From an uncultured Prevotellaceae bacterium (GTDB lineage Bacteria; Bacteroidota; Bacteroidia; Bacteroidales; Bacteroidaceae), in contig ONWA01000034.1 in the NCBI GenBank assembly GCA_900321425.1, positions 1 to 40,698 on the forward strand: DNA of 40,698 bases, read 5' to 3'. The notes under the pieces are model-generated. The model worked only from the letters and a program-made list of their open reading frames with translations. It was not told the origin of the DNA and did no database searches. Shown here in pieces: positions 1 to 6,654 of this stretch. How positions within the stretch are numbered: position 1 is the stretch's first letter; every line of letters begins with the position of its first letter. A program made the position numbers and the translations under genes.

Positions 1-105
1 CAAGTCGAGGAAGTCCTGATTCCCAAGATTCAGTCGAGTCCTGCCAAGAGCATGTTAGAGTTGTATGCAGGAGTTGAGGGTGAAGAAATGAAACGATATA
101 TATAA
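1..105 (+). CDS. 3' end of an unidentified gene (partial)
   Basis: The first base of the window lies inside an open frame that runs 34 codons to a TAA at 103-105. The visible tail is hydrophilic and ends in MKRYI; I do not recognise the family. The next short frame starts at 105, sharing one base with this stop codon (TAATG), which suggests translational coupling. The upstream part of the gene is outside the window, so neither the start nor the function can be judged. Confidence 0.45.
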   Translation, partial: QVEEVLIPKIQSSPAKSMLELYAGVEGEEMKRYI

Positions 106-215
106 TGTCAAGTCTAAATACTGATATGAGAATGAAGTTTATCATGGCAGGGCTCTTAGCCTGCTTCGGTATTTTTTGTCGGAGTCAGAAGTACCTTTAT
201 AAGGGGGTGGTGTAA
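105..215 (+). CDS. Short peptide with a hydrophobic, signal-like N-terminal half
   Basis: A 36-codon frame starts at the ATG overlapping the preceding stop codon. Two in-frame ATGs follow at 126 and 132, so the product may be shorter. After a basic start it has one hydrophobic run (about residues 12-25, FIMAGLLACFGIF), then a short polar tail ending in KYLYKGVV. It could be a small membrane peptide or the stump of a truncated secreted protein. No family is recognised and the length is near the limit of chance, so confidence is low. Confidence 0.25.
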   Translation: MSSLNTDMRMKFIMAGLLACFGIFCRSQKYLYKGVV

Positions 216-299
216 GTCAGGGATGCTCATATTGTATGATTTCGACTAAAAATGTATAAAAGGTATAGGCAAAATGGAATTTTTCTCGCAGAAAATATG

Positions 300-307
300 T
301 AACTTTG
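300..307 (+). promoter_or_regulatory. Bacteroidetes -7 element (TAACTTTG) before the methyltransferase gene
   Basis: TAACTTTG matches the TAnnTTTG consensus and lies 22 bp before the ATG at 330. No good TTTG -33 box is seen at the usual distance. The stretch 216-329 holds no gene. Confidence 0.45.
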
Positions 308-329
308 TCGCCAAAACACATAAAATGTT

Positions 330-1616
330 ATGTTGCAATTAGAGTTATTTCCCACATTATATGCTGTAGATGAAAGTCAGAACAGCACGACATTCCAGGA
401 CAACATGAAGTTGCCACTCCATCGTTGGTACCGTTATACAGCTGGCTTTTCTGGTGCTTGGGTTGGTAGTTTACTTGAGCAGGGGAAGCGCGAAGGTCGT
501 CATAGAGTGATAGACCCTTTTGCTGGTTCAGGCACTGTAATGGTGGAGAGTATGCTGCACGGTGTAGACTCCTATGGCGTAGAATCAAATCCATACGTTT
601 ATAACATCGCCACAGCGAAGTTGCAGTGGAAAGAGTTTGATGCAGAATATTTGATGCACGAATGCTTGGCAGTGCTGAAAAAAGCACGTAATATGAATAT
701 TGATAAGACAGATTATCCCGAACTTATCTCAAAATGTTTCCCGCTCGAAACGCTCCAAAAGTTGGAAGCATTGAAATTAGCTTGTTTCGAGATTGAAGAT
801 GCAAAACTGCACAACTTCGTCTGGTTCATTATTACTTCTATCTTACGTTCCACCTCTCCCGTTGGCACAGCACAATGGCAGTATATCCAGCCAAAGAAGT
901 CTAAGGCAAAAGTCCTCGACCCATTTACTGCCTATCAAGAAAAAATAAACGAGATATTCAATGACATTCAACGACTGAGTGATATTTTCGGAAAAAATGC
1001 TCATTCGGAAGTGCTGCGCGAGGATGCCCGCAATATTGTTTCGATTCCCGAGAAATGGGCAGATTTGGTTATAACCTCGCCCCCTTACGCAAACAACTAC
1101 GATTATGCAGATGCTATGCGTTTGGAGATGCTCTTCTGGAACGACATCAACGGTTGGAAGGATTTGCAGGACAAAGTAAGTGTCAACCTTATACGGGCCT
1201 GTACCCAACATGTGTCAACACTAAAAGACATTGTCGGTGATTATTTGGACTCGCCATTGCTTTCGCCTATTCGTGAAGAAATAGTTGAGAAATATGAGTT
1301 GCTGAAAGCTGAGCGTGAGAATCATGGAGGCAAGAAGAACTATCACATAATGATTGCCGCCTATTTCTATGATATGGCTCAGGTCTTCTGCTCACTCAGT
1401 CGTGTTACAGCCGACAATTGCATGATGTGTTTCGTTATCGGTGACTCCGCACCTTACGGTATCTATATTCCTGTTGATGAATGGCTCGGGAGATTAGCTC
1501 AGGCAGCAGGTTTCAGCAAATATTCATTTGAGAAATTACGTGACCGTAATACAAAGTGGAAGAATCGAAAACACCGGATTCCGTTGAAAGAAGGTAGGCT
1601 TTGGATTAATAAATAA
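330..1616 (+). CDS. DNA methyltransferase (N4-cytosine/N6-adenine amino type)
   Basis: This is an S-adenosylmethionine-dependent DNA methylase. The SAM-binding motif I is DPFAGSGT at residues 62-69 and the catalytic motif IV is TSPPY at 249-253, so the order is I then IV with about 180 residues between them. An N-terminal HRWYRYTAGFSGAW segment (31-44) precedes motif I. TSPPY is typical of exocyclic amino methylation (N4-mC or N6-mA) rather than C5 methylation; the base and site cannot be told from sequence. The gene is followed after 5 bp by a probable nuclease and then by a membrane protein, so it most likely protects host DNA in a restriction-type locus. The start at 330 is the first in-frame ATG after the -7 element; another ATG at 325 is in a frame that stops at once. 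Confidence 0.85.
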   Translation: MLQLELFPTLYAVDESQNSTTFQDNMKLPLHRWYRYTAGFSGAWVGSLLEQGKREGRHRVIDPFAGSGTVMVESMLHGVDSYGVESNPYVYNIATAKLQWKEFDAEYLMHECLAVLKKARNMNIDKTDYPELISKCFPLETLQKLEALKLACFEIEDAKLHNFVWFIITSILRSTSPVGTAQWQYIQPKKSKAKVLDPFTAYQEKINEIFNDIQRLSDIFGKNAHSEVLREDARNIVSIPEKWADLVITSPPYANNYDYADAMRLEMLFWNDINGWKDLQDKVSVNLIRACTQHVSTLKDIVGDYLDSPLLSPIREEIVEKYELLKAERENHGGKKNYHIMIAAYFYDMAQVFCSLSRVTADNCMMCFVIGDSAPYGIYIPVDEWLGRLAQAAGFSKYSFEKLRDRNTKWKNRKHRIPLKEGRLWINK

Positions 1617-1621
1617 AAGAT

Positions 1622-2485
1622 ATGGCAAAATCACAATCACACACTCTTGGAGAATTCATCGGTGCTTTTTTTGAAGACTTGATGAAGAAACCGATCCGCG
1701 ATTTCGCGAACAAAAACGGATTATTTTTCGACACAATTGGCCCGCGAAAGGCCAGAGGAGGAAGAAAACTGACGTGGACAGATGTACATGGCAGTAAGCA
1801 TGACCTCGATTTTGTTCTTGAAAAAGGTGGAACAGAAGATACTATTGGAGAGCCTGTAGCATTCATTGAACTGGCTTGGCGGCGTTATACAAAGCATTCG
1901 AAGAACAAGGCCCAGGAAATATCTGGCGCGGTCAATCCCATTTGTGAGAAATACGAACTGCGCAAACCATTCAAAGGTGCAATCCTTAGTGGTCAGTTTA
2001 CAGACAATTCTTTGAATCAGCTTAGGAACGATGACTTCCATGTACTATATATTCCATTTGAAAAGTTAGTGCAAGCATTCAGCACACATGGACTCGATAT
2101 CGACTTTGACGAAGATTCAAAAGAAACAGATGTCAAGAAGAAATATGCCGCTGTCTCAAAAAAATCGAATAAAGCCCTATTAGAAAAAGTTCGCGAGGAA
2201 ATCTTAAAGACTTGTGAGCCTGAAATCAACCAATTCGTATCCGAACTCGCAGCATCATATAATCGAAAAATCAAGAATATCTGCATCCTTCCACTTCATG
2301 GCAAACGCATTGAAGTCGTTAATGTAGAAAAGGCCATTGATTTCATCAACGGCTATACAGATTTGCCTGAAACATATACTCTTGAATACATCGAAGTAAT
2401 TGTAACCTACAACAATGGCACAATTATTCAGTGTCAGTTTAAGGAGAAGGAAGAAGCTGTGGAATTCTTAGAGAGAATAAAGTAA
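1622..2485 (+). CDS. Probable restriction endonuclease partner (PD-(D/E)xK-like)
   Basis: A 287-residue soluble protein, 5 bp downstream of the methylase. Residues 58-95 read like a divergent PD-(D/E)xK core: an acidic pair in KHDLDFVLE (D61, D63), then a hydrophobic strand FIELAW with E83, followed by the basic cluster RRYTKHSKNK. The usual ExK is not present in standard form (E-L-A), so the catalytic lysine may be one of the following basic residues or the enzyme may be inactive. The remaining two thirds is mixed helix/strand with no recognised motif. Position beside a solitary DNA methylase is the main reason for calling a restriction enzyme. An alternative is a non-nucleolytic accessory DNA-binding protein. 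Confidence 0.55.
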   Translation: MAKSQSHTLGEFIGAFFEDLMKKPIRDFANKNGLFFDTIGPRKARGGRKLTWTDVHGSKHDLDFVLEKGGTEDTIGEPVAFIELAWRRYTKHSKNKAQEISGAVNPICEKYELRKPFKGAILSGQFTDNSLNQLRNDDFHVLYIPFEKLVQAFSTHGLDIDFDEDSKETDVKKKYAAVSKKSNKALLEKVREEILKTCEPEINQFVSELAASYNRKIKNICILPLHGKRIEVVNVEKAIDFINGYTDLPETYTLEYIEVIVTYNNGTIIQCQFKEKEEAVEFLERIK

Positions 2486-2487
2486 CA

Positions 2488-3009
2488 ATGGAAGTCCGCA
2501 ACAAGATATGGGAGGAGTTCAAGCAGGCCAAGGCTAATGTGGTCTGCATACGACGGTACAACAGTCTGCAAAGGCAGTTGAATTGCATCTATCAGATTTT
2601 CATTGCCGTGTGCGCTGCCGTCGGAACGTTCTCATTTGGATTCAGCGACAAAATTCCTCTCATTGCTCTGCTCTCCATTGCCGTCGTCTCGCTGATAAAG
2701 GCGATTTTCCCGCAAATCATACAGCCAGAACAGGAACTTTGCGAATTGGACGGCATCATGGACTACTACAACTCGTTTATGAACAAGCTGGAAGAGTTCT
2801 TCTACGAACTCGACAAGGAGCAAAAGACGGACGATGAAGTGATGGGGGAGTTGTTTACGCTGAAAGAGGATGAATGCAAAAAAGAATCGAAGATGAACAA
2901 ACTCATTCGATGGATTCCGAAGTGCATGCAGAGAAAGGTTGACGCAGAAGTACAGACCTATATTGATGAAGTTTATTTTAATATTTATAGACAAGATGAA
3001 CAGAAGTAA
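2488..3009 (+). CDS. Two-helix membrane protein, SLATT-like
   Basis: A 173-residue protein starting 2 bp after the nuclease gene. Residues 1-31 form a basic amphipathic helix, residues about 32-50 and 56-75 are two transmembrane helices joined by a very short turn (SFGFSDK), and residues 85-173 are a charged helical cytoplasmic tail. This architecture (soluble helix, tight 2-TM hairpin, helical tail) is that of the SLATT superfamily, membrane effectors found next to nucleotide second-messenger and other defence genes. That assignment is by architecture only; no signature residue proves it. The gene overlaps the first microprotein gene by 14 bp, so it belongs to the same transcription unit. 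Membrane permeabilisation on activation would be the family-based guess. Confidence 0.55.
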   Translation: MEVRNKIWEEFKQAKANVVCIRRYNSLQRQLNCIYQIFIAVCAAVGTFSFGFSDKIPLIALLSIAVVSLIKAIFPQIIQPEQELCELDGIMDYYNSFMNKLEEFFYELDKEQKTDDEVMGELFTLKEDECKKESKMNKLIRWIPKCMQRKVDAEVQTYIDEVYFNIYRQDEQK

Positions 3010-3124
3010 TGATTACAATTCGTCGATGCGCACTTATATAGGCACAGGCGATGACGTGAAGAAGTTTCAAGGACAAATGCCCTCAGCAGTTAACACTCCT
3101 CCACCTCCCAAACCATCTAAATAA
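2996..3124 (+). CDS. Microprotein 1 with Pro-rich tail (42 residues)
   Basis: The ATG at 2996 lies inside the 3' end of the 2-TM protein gene in another frame, giving 42 residues. The N-terminal part (MNRSNDYNSSMRTYIGTG) is polar; the last residues are NTPPPPKPSK. No transmembrane helix or signal peptide is present. The tail matches the tails of the two following small frames, which is the main evidence that it is translated. Function unknown. Confidence 0.5.
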   Translation: MNRSNDYNSSMRTYIGTGDDVKKFQGQMPSAVNTPPPPKPSK

Positions 3125-3125
3125 T

Positions 3126-3206
3126 ATGCCAAGCAGTAATACTCAAACCCATCAGCGGGAGACACCATCGAGAGTGACAATGCCCCCGCCACCAAAAACA
3201 AAATAA
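3126..3206 (+). CDS. Microprotein 2 with Pro-rich tail (26 residues)
   Basis: A 26-residue frame starting 1 bp after the stop of microprotein 1. It ends in ETPSRVTMPPPPKTK. The segment PSRVT followed by a proline run and KTK recurs in the next frame, and a 14-bp stretch (CCATCGAGAGTGAC, 3165-3178) is shared exactly with it, so the two are tandem duplicates. The frame is too short to rest on coding statistics; it rests on the shared tail and tight packing. Confidence 0.45.
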   Translation: MPSSNTQTHQRETPSRVTMPPPPKTK

Positions 3207-3208
3207 AT

Positions 3209-3292
3209 ATGTCGTATAACGAACCAAAGCCACAGCAGCAGAGTCCATCGAGAGTGACGACTCCGCCACCTCCGCCGCCAAAAACAAAGTGA
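3209..3292 (+). CDS. Microprotein 3 with Pro-rich tail (27 residues)
   Basis: A 27-residue frame beginning 2 bp after microprotein 2. It ends in SPSRVTTPPPPPPKTK and shares the 14-bp CCATCGAGAGTGAC (3245-3258) with microprotein 2 at an offset of 80 bp. The N-terminus (MSYNEPKPQQQ) differs from its sister, so the C-terminal tail is the conserved part. Codons differ within the proline run (CCG, CCA, CCT) while the protein stays the same, as expected if the peptide is under selection. Confidence 0.45.
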   Translation: MSYNEPKPQQQSPSRVTTPPPPPPKTK

Positions 3293-3449
3293 ATCCGTCA
3301 ATAAAAAGTTCGCAAGCCAAGTAAACTGGCAGAAAGTCGACAAGCGCATAGTTGCAGAGATTCCCGAAGAGGGCATCACTGACTGTCGTGACACTCATCT
3401 TCAGACAATGACCTTGAAGGGTAGATCCTTAACAAGAAAAACTGTATAA
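3293..3449 (+). other. Possible 3' remnant of another coding sequence
   Basis: A frame without its own convincing start runs through microprotein 3 and continues about 52 codons (FASQVNWQKVDKRIVAEIPE near its middle) to a TAA at 3447-3449. The translated segment has normal protein-like composition but no recognised family. It may be the tail of a gene broken by the insertion or expansion of the microprotein genes, or chance. No separate start or promoter is visible. Confidence 0.2.
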
Positions 3450-3463
3450 CATGACATCTATAT

Positions 3464-3506
3464 TTCGGCAAGCAAGGCTAATGAGTATCTTGCTTGCCGA
3501 ATTTTT
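3464..3506 (+). terminator. Rho-independent terminator of the methylase-microprotein unit
   Basis: A perfect 13-bp stem (TTCGGCAAGCAAG at 3464-3476, CTTGCTTGCCGAA at 3489-3501) with a 12-nt loop is followed by a run of T. It closes the transcription unit that begins at 330. Confidence 0.85.
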
Positions 3507-3559
3507 ATGGCATCTGCCAGTGCCAGCAGTGCGCTATTCGTGACATTGCTGTTTCACGG

Positions 3560-3595
3560 TTATTGCAATCTCATGACATTGTGAGGTTGCAATAA
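3560..3595. repeat. Long imperfect palindrome (operator or hairpin)
   Basis: Arms of 14 bp (TTATTGCAATCTCA at 3560-3573 and TGAGGTTGCAATAA at 3582-3595) pair with one mismatch around an 8-nt centre. There is no T run after it, so a protein-binding operator is more likely than a terminator. It lies about 40 bp upstream of a -7 element. Confidence 0.5.
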
Positions 3596-3636
3596 TCATG
3601 TATTACCAGTGCAACACGTCTGTAACATTCTGTCTG

Positions 3637-3644
3637 TACTTTTG
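3637..3644 (+). promoter_or_regulatory. -7 element TACTTTTG
   Basis: TACTTTTG fits TAnnTTTG and is followed by GCAGCG, a usual Bacteroidetes context. It would drive the short membrane peptide gene at 3690. No clear -33 box. Confidence 0.45.
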
Positions 3645-3689
3645 CAGCGTCAACGGAGGCATGACCATATTCCTCGTTGGCGCAGAAGT

Positions 3690-3806
3690 ATGGATAAAGA
3701 AAAAGCTGAAAGAATCATTAAGATTGTCAATTGGGTGAGATACATCATCCTCGCAGTGTTCCTGACATTTGTATTTGTTGCGCTGTCTAAGGCGCAAACG
3801 ACGTAA
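3690..3806 (+). CDS. Single-pass membrane microprotein (38 residues)
   Basis: The frame encodes a charged N-terminus (MDKEKAERIIKIVNW), one clear transmembrane helix (residues about 17-33, VRYIILAVFLTFVFVAL) and a short polar tail. This resembles the many small one-helix peptides of Bacteroidales but no named family can be assigned with safety. The ATG at 3690 is chosen because it gives the charged-then-hydrophobic layout; an ATG at 3661 in another frame follows GGAGGC and would give a 25-residue peptide instead. A promoter-like -7 element lies 46 bp upstream. Could be a toxin-like or regulatory peptide; function not known. Confidence 0.35.
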   Translation: MDKEKAERIIKIVNWVRYIILAVFLTFVFVALSKAQTT

Positions 3807-3827
3807 ACACATCGTTCCAGACCCCTT

Positions 3828-4369
3828 GTGTTCTGTGTGAACAAGCATTCTGACTTGATGTTTTGGCATATAGGCCATTATATCAATGAGGATATGGGCT
3901 ACAAGCAGTATTCTGCCTATGGCAGCAGAATTCTTGCGACACTGTCGCAAAGATTGACTGCACGTTATGGCAAGGGATATACCTATACTGCTGTCACAAG
4001 GATGATGAAAGTTGCTCGATTTTATAGTTGCGATAGTGTCGCAAACATTAACGTGGAGTCATTTTTGGGAACTCGTTACCATAGAAGATAATAACAAGCG
4101 ATTGTTCTATCAACAGATGGGCATTGCTGAGCATTGGAGTGTCAGGCAGTTACGAGATAAACAGGATGAGATGGCGTACGAACGTTCTTTGATAGCTGTA
4201 AAACCTGAAGATGAAATACCTGCAAAAATATGATATGCAACCAGATGAGAATCCACCTATCGGTCTTCTGCTATGCAGCGAATGTAATACAGAACATATT
4301 GAACTTATGATGCTGAACGAGGATCACATCAAAGTGGCTCAATACCTTACCTCGCTTCGCGAACAGTGA
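3828..4369 (+). pseudogene. DUF1016 / YhcG-type PD-(D/E)xK nuclease, broken
   Basis: Three pieces of one protein lie in three different frames. Piece A (about 3834-4040) carries the N-terminal DUF1016 signature LMFWHIGHYINED and ATLSQRLTARYGKGY. Piece B (about 4015-4233) continues with SQTLTWSHFWELV and HWSVRQLRDKQDEMAYERS. Piece C (4211-4369) is the C-terminal end, DENPPIGLLLCSE to VAQYLTSLREQ. Family members are about 350 residues; here some 110 residues between B and C are missing, including the catalytic PD-(D/E)xK segment. There is thus a frameshift near 4020 and an internal deletion. The family is often found in defence and mobile regions, which fits the neighbours. The product cannot be an active nuclease. 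Confidence 0.8.
3934..4044. repeat. Two near-identical 17-bp palindromes inside the DUF1016 remnant
   Basis: TTGCGACACTGTCGCAA (3934-3950) and TTGCGATAGTGTCGCAA (4028-4044) share both TTGCGA and TCGCAA arms and lie 94 bp apart. They are within former coding sequence, so they may be chance consequences of codon choice or binding sites. Confidence 0.4.
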
Positions 4370-4435
4370 CCGTTGGTTCCGAGTGCTAAGTAACTTCGGC
4401 AACGCCTGTTCCAATGCCTATCCGGTCACCTTTTA
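4366..4435 (+). terminator. Possible hairpin after the DUF1016 remnant
   Basis: GTGACCG (4366-4372) pairs with CGGTCAC (4423-4429), enclosing about 50 nt with inner complementarity (TTGG/CCAA) and followed by TTTT. It could be a weak terminator. It begins over the last codon of the pseudogene. Confidence 0.3.
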
Positions 4436-4490
4436 CAAAAATTCAGATGGTATGTATTAAATTTTGTGGGCTTTCTTATAAACATTGTAA

Positions 4491-4507
4491 TATTTTTGCT
4501 ATTTTTG
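4491..4507 (+). promoter_or_regulatory. Tandem -7 elements of the bcp gene
   Basis: TATTTTTG occurs twice, at 4491-4498 and 4500-4507, both matching TAnnTTTG. The ATG at 4518 would follow a leader of only a few bases from the second one, so the first element, or the start at 4524, may be the one used. Confidence 0.5.
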
Positions 4508-4517
4508 CAGAAAATAA

Positions 4518-4976
4518 ATGAATATGAACATAGGAGATAAGGCGCCAGAGATTCTGGGCAAGGACGAACAGGGACGGGATATCCGTCTAAGTGATTACAA
4601 GGGCAGGAAGTTAGTGCTGTACTTCTATCCGAAGGACAATACCAGTGGTTGTACTGCAGAGGCTTGCAGCCTGCGCGACCATTATAGCGAGTTGCAGGGC
4701 AAGGGCTATGAAGTAGTTGGCGTGAGCAAAGACTCAGCCGCCTCGCATATGAAGTTTAAGGAGAAGTACCAGCTACCGTTCCCGCTGATTGCAGACATCA
4801 ATCACGAGTTGTTGGAAGCCATGGGCGCCTGGGGCGAGAAGAATATGTATGGCAAGAAGACCATGGGTACCATCCGCACCACTTTTATCATCAATGAAGA
4901 AGGCGTCATTGAGCAAATCTATTCAGGCAAACAGGTGAAGACTAAAGAGCACGCAGAACAGATTTTGGGAAAGTAG
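4518..4976 (+). CDS. bcp: Thioredoxin-dependent thiol peroxidase (Bcp/PrxQ)
   Basis: A cytoplasmic peroxiredoxin of the AhpC/TSA fold that reduces hydrogen and organic peroxides with electrons from thioredoxin. The family core YFYPKDNTSGCTAEAC is at residues 35-50. C45 is the peroxidatic cysteine and C50, five residues on, the resolving cysteine, as in the two-cysteine Bcp subtype. Length (152) is standard. Two start codons are close (4518 and 4524); the first is used here. The gene is monocistronic: a promoter precedes it and a hairpin follows. Confidence 0.95.
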   Translation: MNMNIGDKAPEILGKDEQGRDIRLSDYKGRKLVLYFYPKDNTSGCTAEACSLRDHYSELQGKGYEVVGVSKDSAASHMKFKEKYQLPFPLIADINHELLEAMGAWGEKNMYGKKTMGTIRTTFIINEEGVIEQIYSGKQVKTKEHAEQILGK

Positions 4977-4983
4977 TCATGGG

Positions 4984-5011
4984 GACAGGCACCTAGGTGT
5001 TGGTGCCTGTC
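4984..5011. terminator. Bidirectional hairpin between converging genes
   Basis: GACAGGCACC (4984-4993) and GGTGCCTGTC (5002-5011) form a perfect 10-bp stem with an 8-nt loop, extended by imperfect pairing on both sides. It lies between bcp and the esterase relic on the other strand. T runs are weak. Confidence 0.6.
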
Positions 5012-5022
5012 TCTATGACCTA

Positions 5023-5441
5023 TTATAGTACATAATACTTGATCAGAGGATACGTCCTTTCCCAATCGACAATCTTTACATTAGCTTCCTTTGCGGGATG
5101 GATATCGAACTCATCGAATACCATCACCTTCTTGTCCTTCAGGTCGTAGAGTGGCCACTCTTTGGCCTTGCCGTCAGGAGAGAGGTCAGCACTGAGTGAC
5201 GGGCAGCCGGTCTTGGCGAACTGTACCCACATCTTTCGCATGGTCTTGCAGAAAGTCTCGTCGAATGCTCTTCCTGTGTCGGCAGTCATCTCAGGATGAT
5301 TGAATACGACCGAAAGTTCGATAGAATCTCCAAATTCTTCGCAGCACCATTGGCGTATGCCTCAAAAGTATCTGTAGGCAGAATCCTTCCGTCTCTTTCG
5401 GGGAACTGGTGTACAAAGTTCTTTATTCCGATAAATGGCGC
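5023..5441 (-). pseudogene. Type B carboxylesterase, C-terminal relic
   Basis: On the minus strand the last ~112 residues of a carboxylesterase/para-nitrobenzyl esterase survive in two frames. The upstream piece (near 5441-5330) reads FIGIKNFVHQFPERDGRILP and TFEAYANGAAKNLEIL, the usual run before the catalytic-acid region. The downstream piece (5361-5023) reads ELSVVFNHPEMTADTGRAFD then MRKMWVQFAKTG, WPLYD and VMVFDEF, the usual C-terminus. Roughly 100 residues that normally separate the pieces are missing, and nothing of the N-terminal half with the GESAG serine motif is present. An in-frame ATG at 5289 could start an 88-residue fragment, but it would not be an enzyme. Confidence 0.8.
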
Positions 5442-5457
5442 CTACTTAGGCATATTA

Positions 5458-5494
5458 TTGTTGACCAGGAAATAGGTCTTTTCCTGGTCAACAA
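5458..5494 (-). terminator. Perfect 15-bp hairpin after the DUF2975 gene
   Basis: TTGTTGACCAGGAAA (5458-5472) and TTTCCTGGTCAACAA (5480-5494) form a perfect stem with a 7-nt loop, 8 bp beyond the stop codon of the minus-strand gene at 5503. On the plus strand it is followed by TTTTC. Confidence 0.65.
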
Positions 5495-5502
5495 TTTTCA
5501 GT

Positions 5503-5949
5503 TCAGGCTCTTTTTTGAGTCTCTTTCAATTTTAGTCCGATGCCGAACACCTCGCCCATTAACAGTGCGAAAAAGCCTTCGCCAAATGCATCAAGCCCAT
5601 CAACCACAGCATTCCAGAAACCGTCGCTTACAAAGGAGGTCAGAATCATTGTGCACACACCACACAGCAGGGCGCAATAGCCATACTTGCGGATCAATTT
5701 AATATTCTTCTCACTGAACACCTCGTTGCGATTCACGTTCATGACAAACTTGACGAAGTAAACCATAGCTGCCACGACAGCTCCAAGTGACAATAAGCAT
5801 ACACACAACGCGAACAGTAGCATACCAAGGTTGTCTTTGTCAAATACAAATTTGATACTTGCATCACTCGTGTTAATAAACAGATCAACCACTAAGTCGA
5901 TCAGCATCAGTGCCAGTACCAGCACACAGAAAACATTAATCTTTTTCAT
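5503..5949 (-). CDS. DUF2975 family membrane protein
   Basis: A 148-residue inner-membrane protein with four predicted helices: about residues 5-25, 42-66, 88-106 and 122-140. The segment FVKFVMNVNRNEVFSEKNIKLIRKYGY (66-92) is the hallmark of the DUF2975 family (a membrane helix, then NxxxxVFxxxNxxxLRxxGY). These proteins are usually encoded next to a small XRE-type regulator; none is seen here. It has its own near-perfect promoter and a strong hairpin after it, so it is monocistronic. The biochemical role of the family is not known. Confidence 0.8.
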   Translation of the reverse strand: MKKINVFCVLVLALMLIDLVVDLFINTSDASIKFVFDKDNLGMLLFALCVCLLSLGAVVAAMVYFVKFVMNVNRNEVFSEKNIKLIRKYGYCALLCGVCTMILTSFVSDGFWNAVVDGLDAFGEGFFALLMGEVFGIGLKLKETQKRA

Positions 5950-5995
5950 ATTTTAAAAACATATTTAATAGGTGTCGAAAACTCCGAATCAGCGA

Positions 5996-6027
5996 CAAAG
6001 GTACGAAAAGTCGAGTGAAAAACCAAA
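5996..6027 (-). promoter_or_regulatory. Promoter of the DUF2975 gene
   Basis: On the minus strand, TTTG (6027-6024) and TACCTTTG (6003-5996) are separated by 20 bp, the ideal Bacteroidetes -33/-7 arrangement, about 47 bp before the start codon. Confidence 0.75.
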
Positions 6028-6096
6028 TTTAAATCCATCAAATGGCTGCAAGCACCCATAGTCTACTTTTTTTCATACATTACATTATTTAGGATG

Positions 6097-6654
6097 TTAT
6101 GACTTTTCTGTTTCCTTTACAAAGCAGGCCACCAGTCCATAGGTAATGGTGGGGCGGATCCATATTTCCGTCAGGTAATAGGGTATTGTCTCGTCTACAG
6201 CATCAATGAGAATATCGTAGTTGTAGAGTGTCGCAATGATGACATCGACGACAAAGATGAACCACAGGTCGCCCTTGGAATAACTCTTCCAGTCCTTGCG
6301 GGCATAGAAGTATGTGAGCATGAGGAGTAACCACACCGAAAGGGTAAGACATGTTATCTGAAGAGCGTATGTAGCCAAAGGAGGTTTAAAAAGAATGTCA
6401 CGCAGCAACACCGTCATGCCCATGCATATCGAGCTCCAATAGTTGAAATGATCTGTGCTAATCCGGTTGAAGAAATACAACCACATCATAACTATACAGG
6501 CGACGTAAAATATGTTGAGGACGATTTCTTCTCCAGCCTCATACACGCCAAAAAGGGCTACGGCATAAAATGTAATCCCTACCGAGATCATGGCTGACAA
6601 GGCAGTCATGACTACGTTGAAGATGTTTGTTTTCTTTTTGAATCTAATATCCAT
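6097..6654 (-). CDS. Unidentified multi-pass membrane protein
   Basis: A 185-residue protein with about six hydrophobic segments (roughly residues 12-36, 43-61, 70-86, 95-113, 128-147 and 163-178) separated by short loops, several with aromatic and charged residues (FFNRISTDHFNYW, YFYARKDWKSYSKGD). There is no signal peptide beyond the first helix and no motif I can name. It stands alone between two intergenic gaps. It may be an orphan regulator-associated membrane protein like its DUF2975 neighbour, but that is only by proximity. The start ATG at 6654 gives the basic MDIRFKKK cytoplasmic leader. Confidence 0.6.
   Translation of the reverse strand: MDIRFKKKTNIFNVVMTALSAMISVGITFYAVALFGVYEAGEEIVLNIFYVACIVMMWLYFFNRISTDHFNYWSSICMGMTVLLRDILFKPPLATYALQITCLTLSVWLLLMLTYFYARKDWKSYSKGDLWFIFVVDVIIATLYNYDILIDAVDETIPYYLTEIWIRPTITYGLVACFVKETEKS

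Noticed and set aside
1-4400. A classical nucleotide-signal defence system (CBASS-like) because of the SLATT-like protein
   Set aside because: No nucleotidyltransferase, SMODS or SLOG sensor gene is present in the operon.
4366-4429. tRNA-like fold with a 7-bp closing stem
   Set aside because: It lacks the T-loop and D-loop sequences and has only 64 nt; a terminator-like hairpin is more likely.
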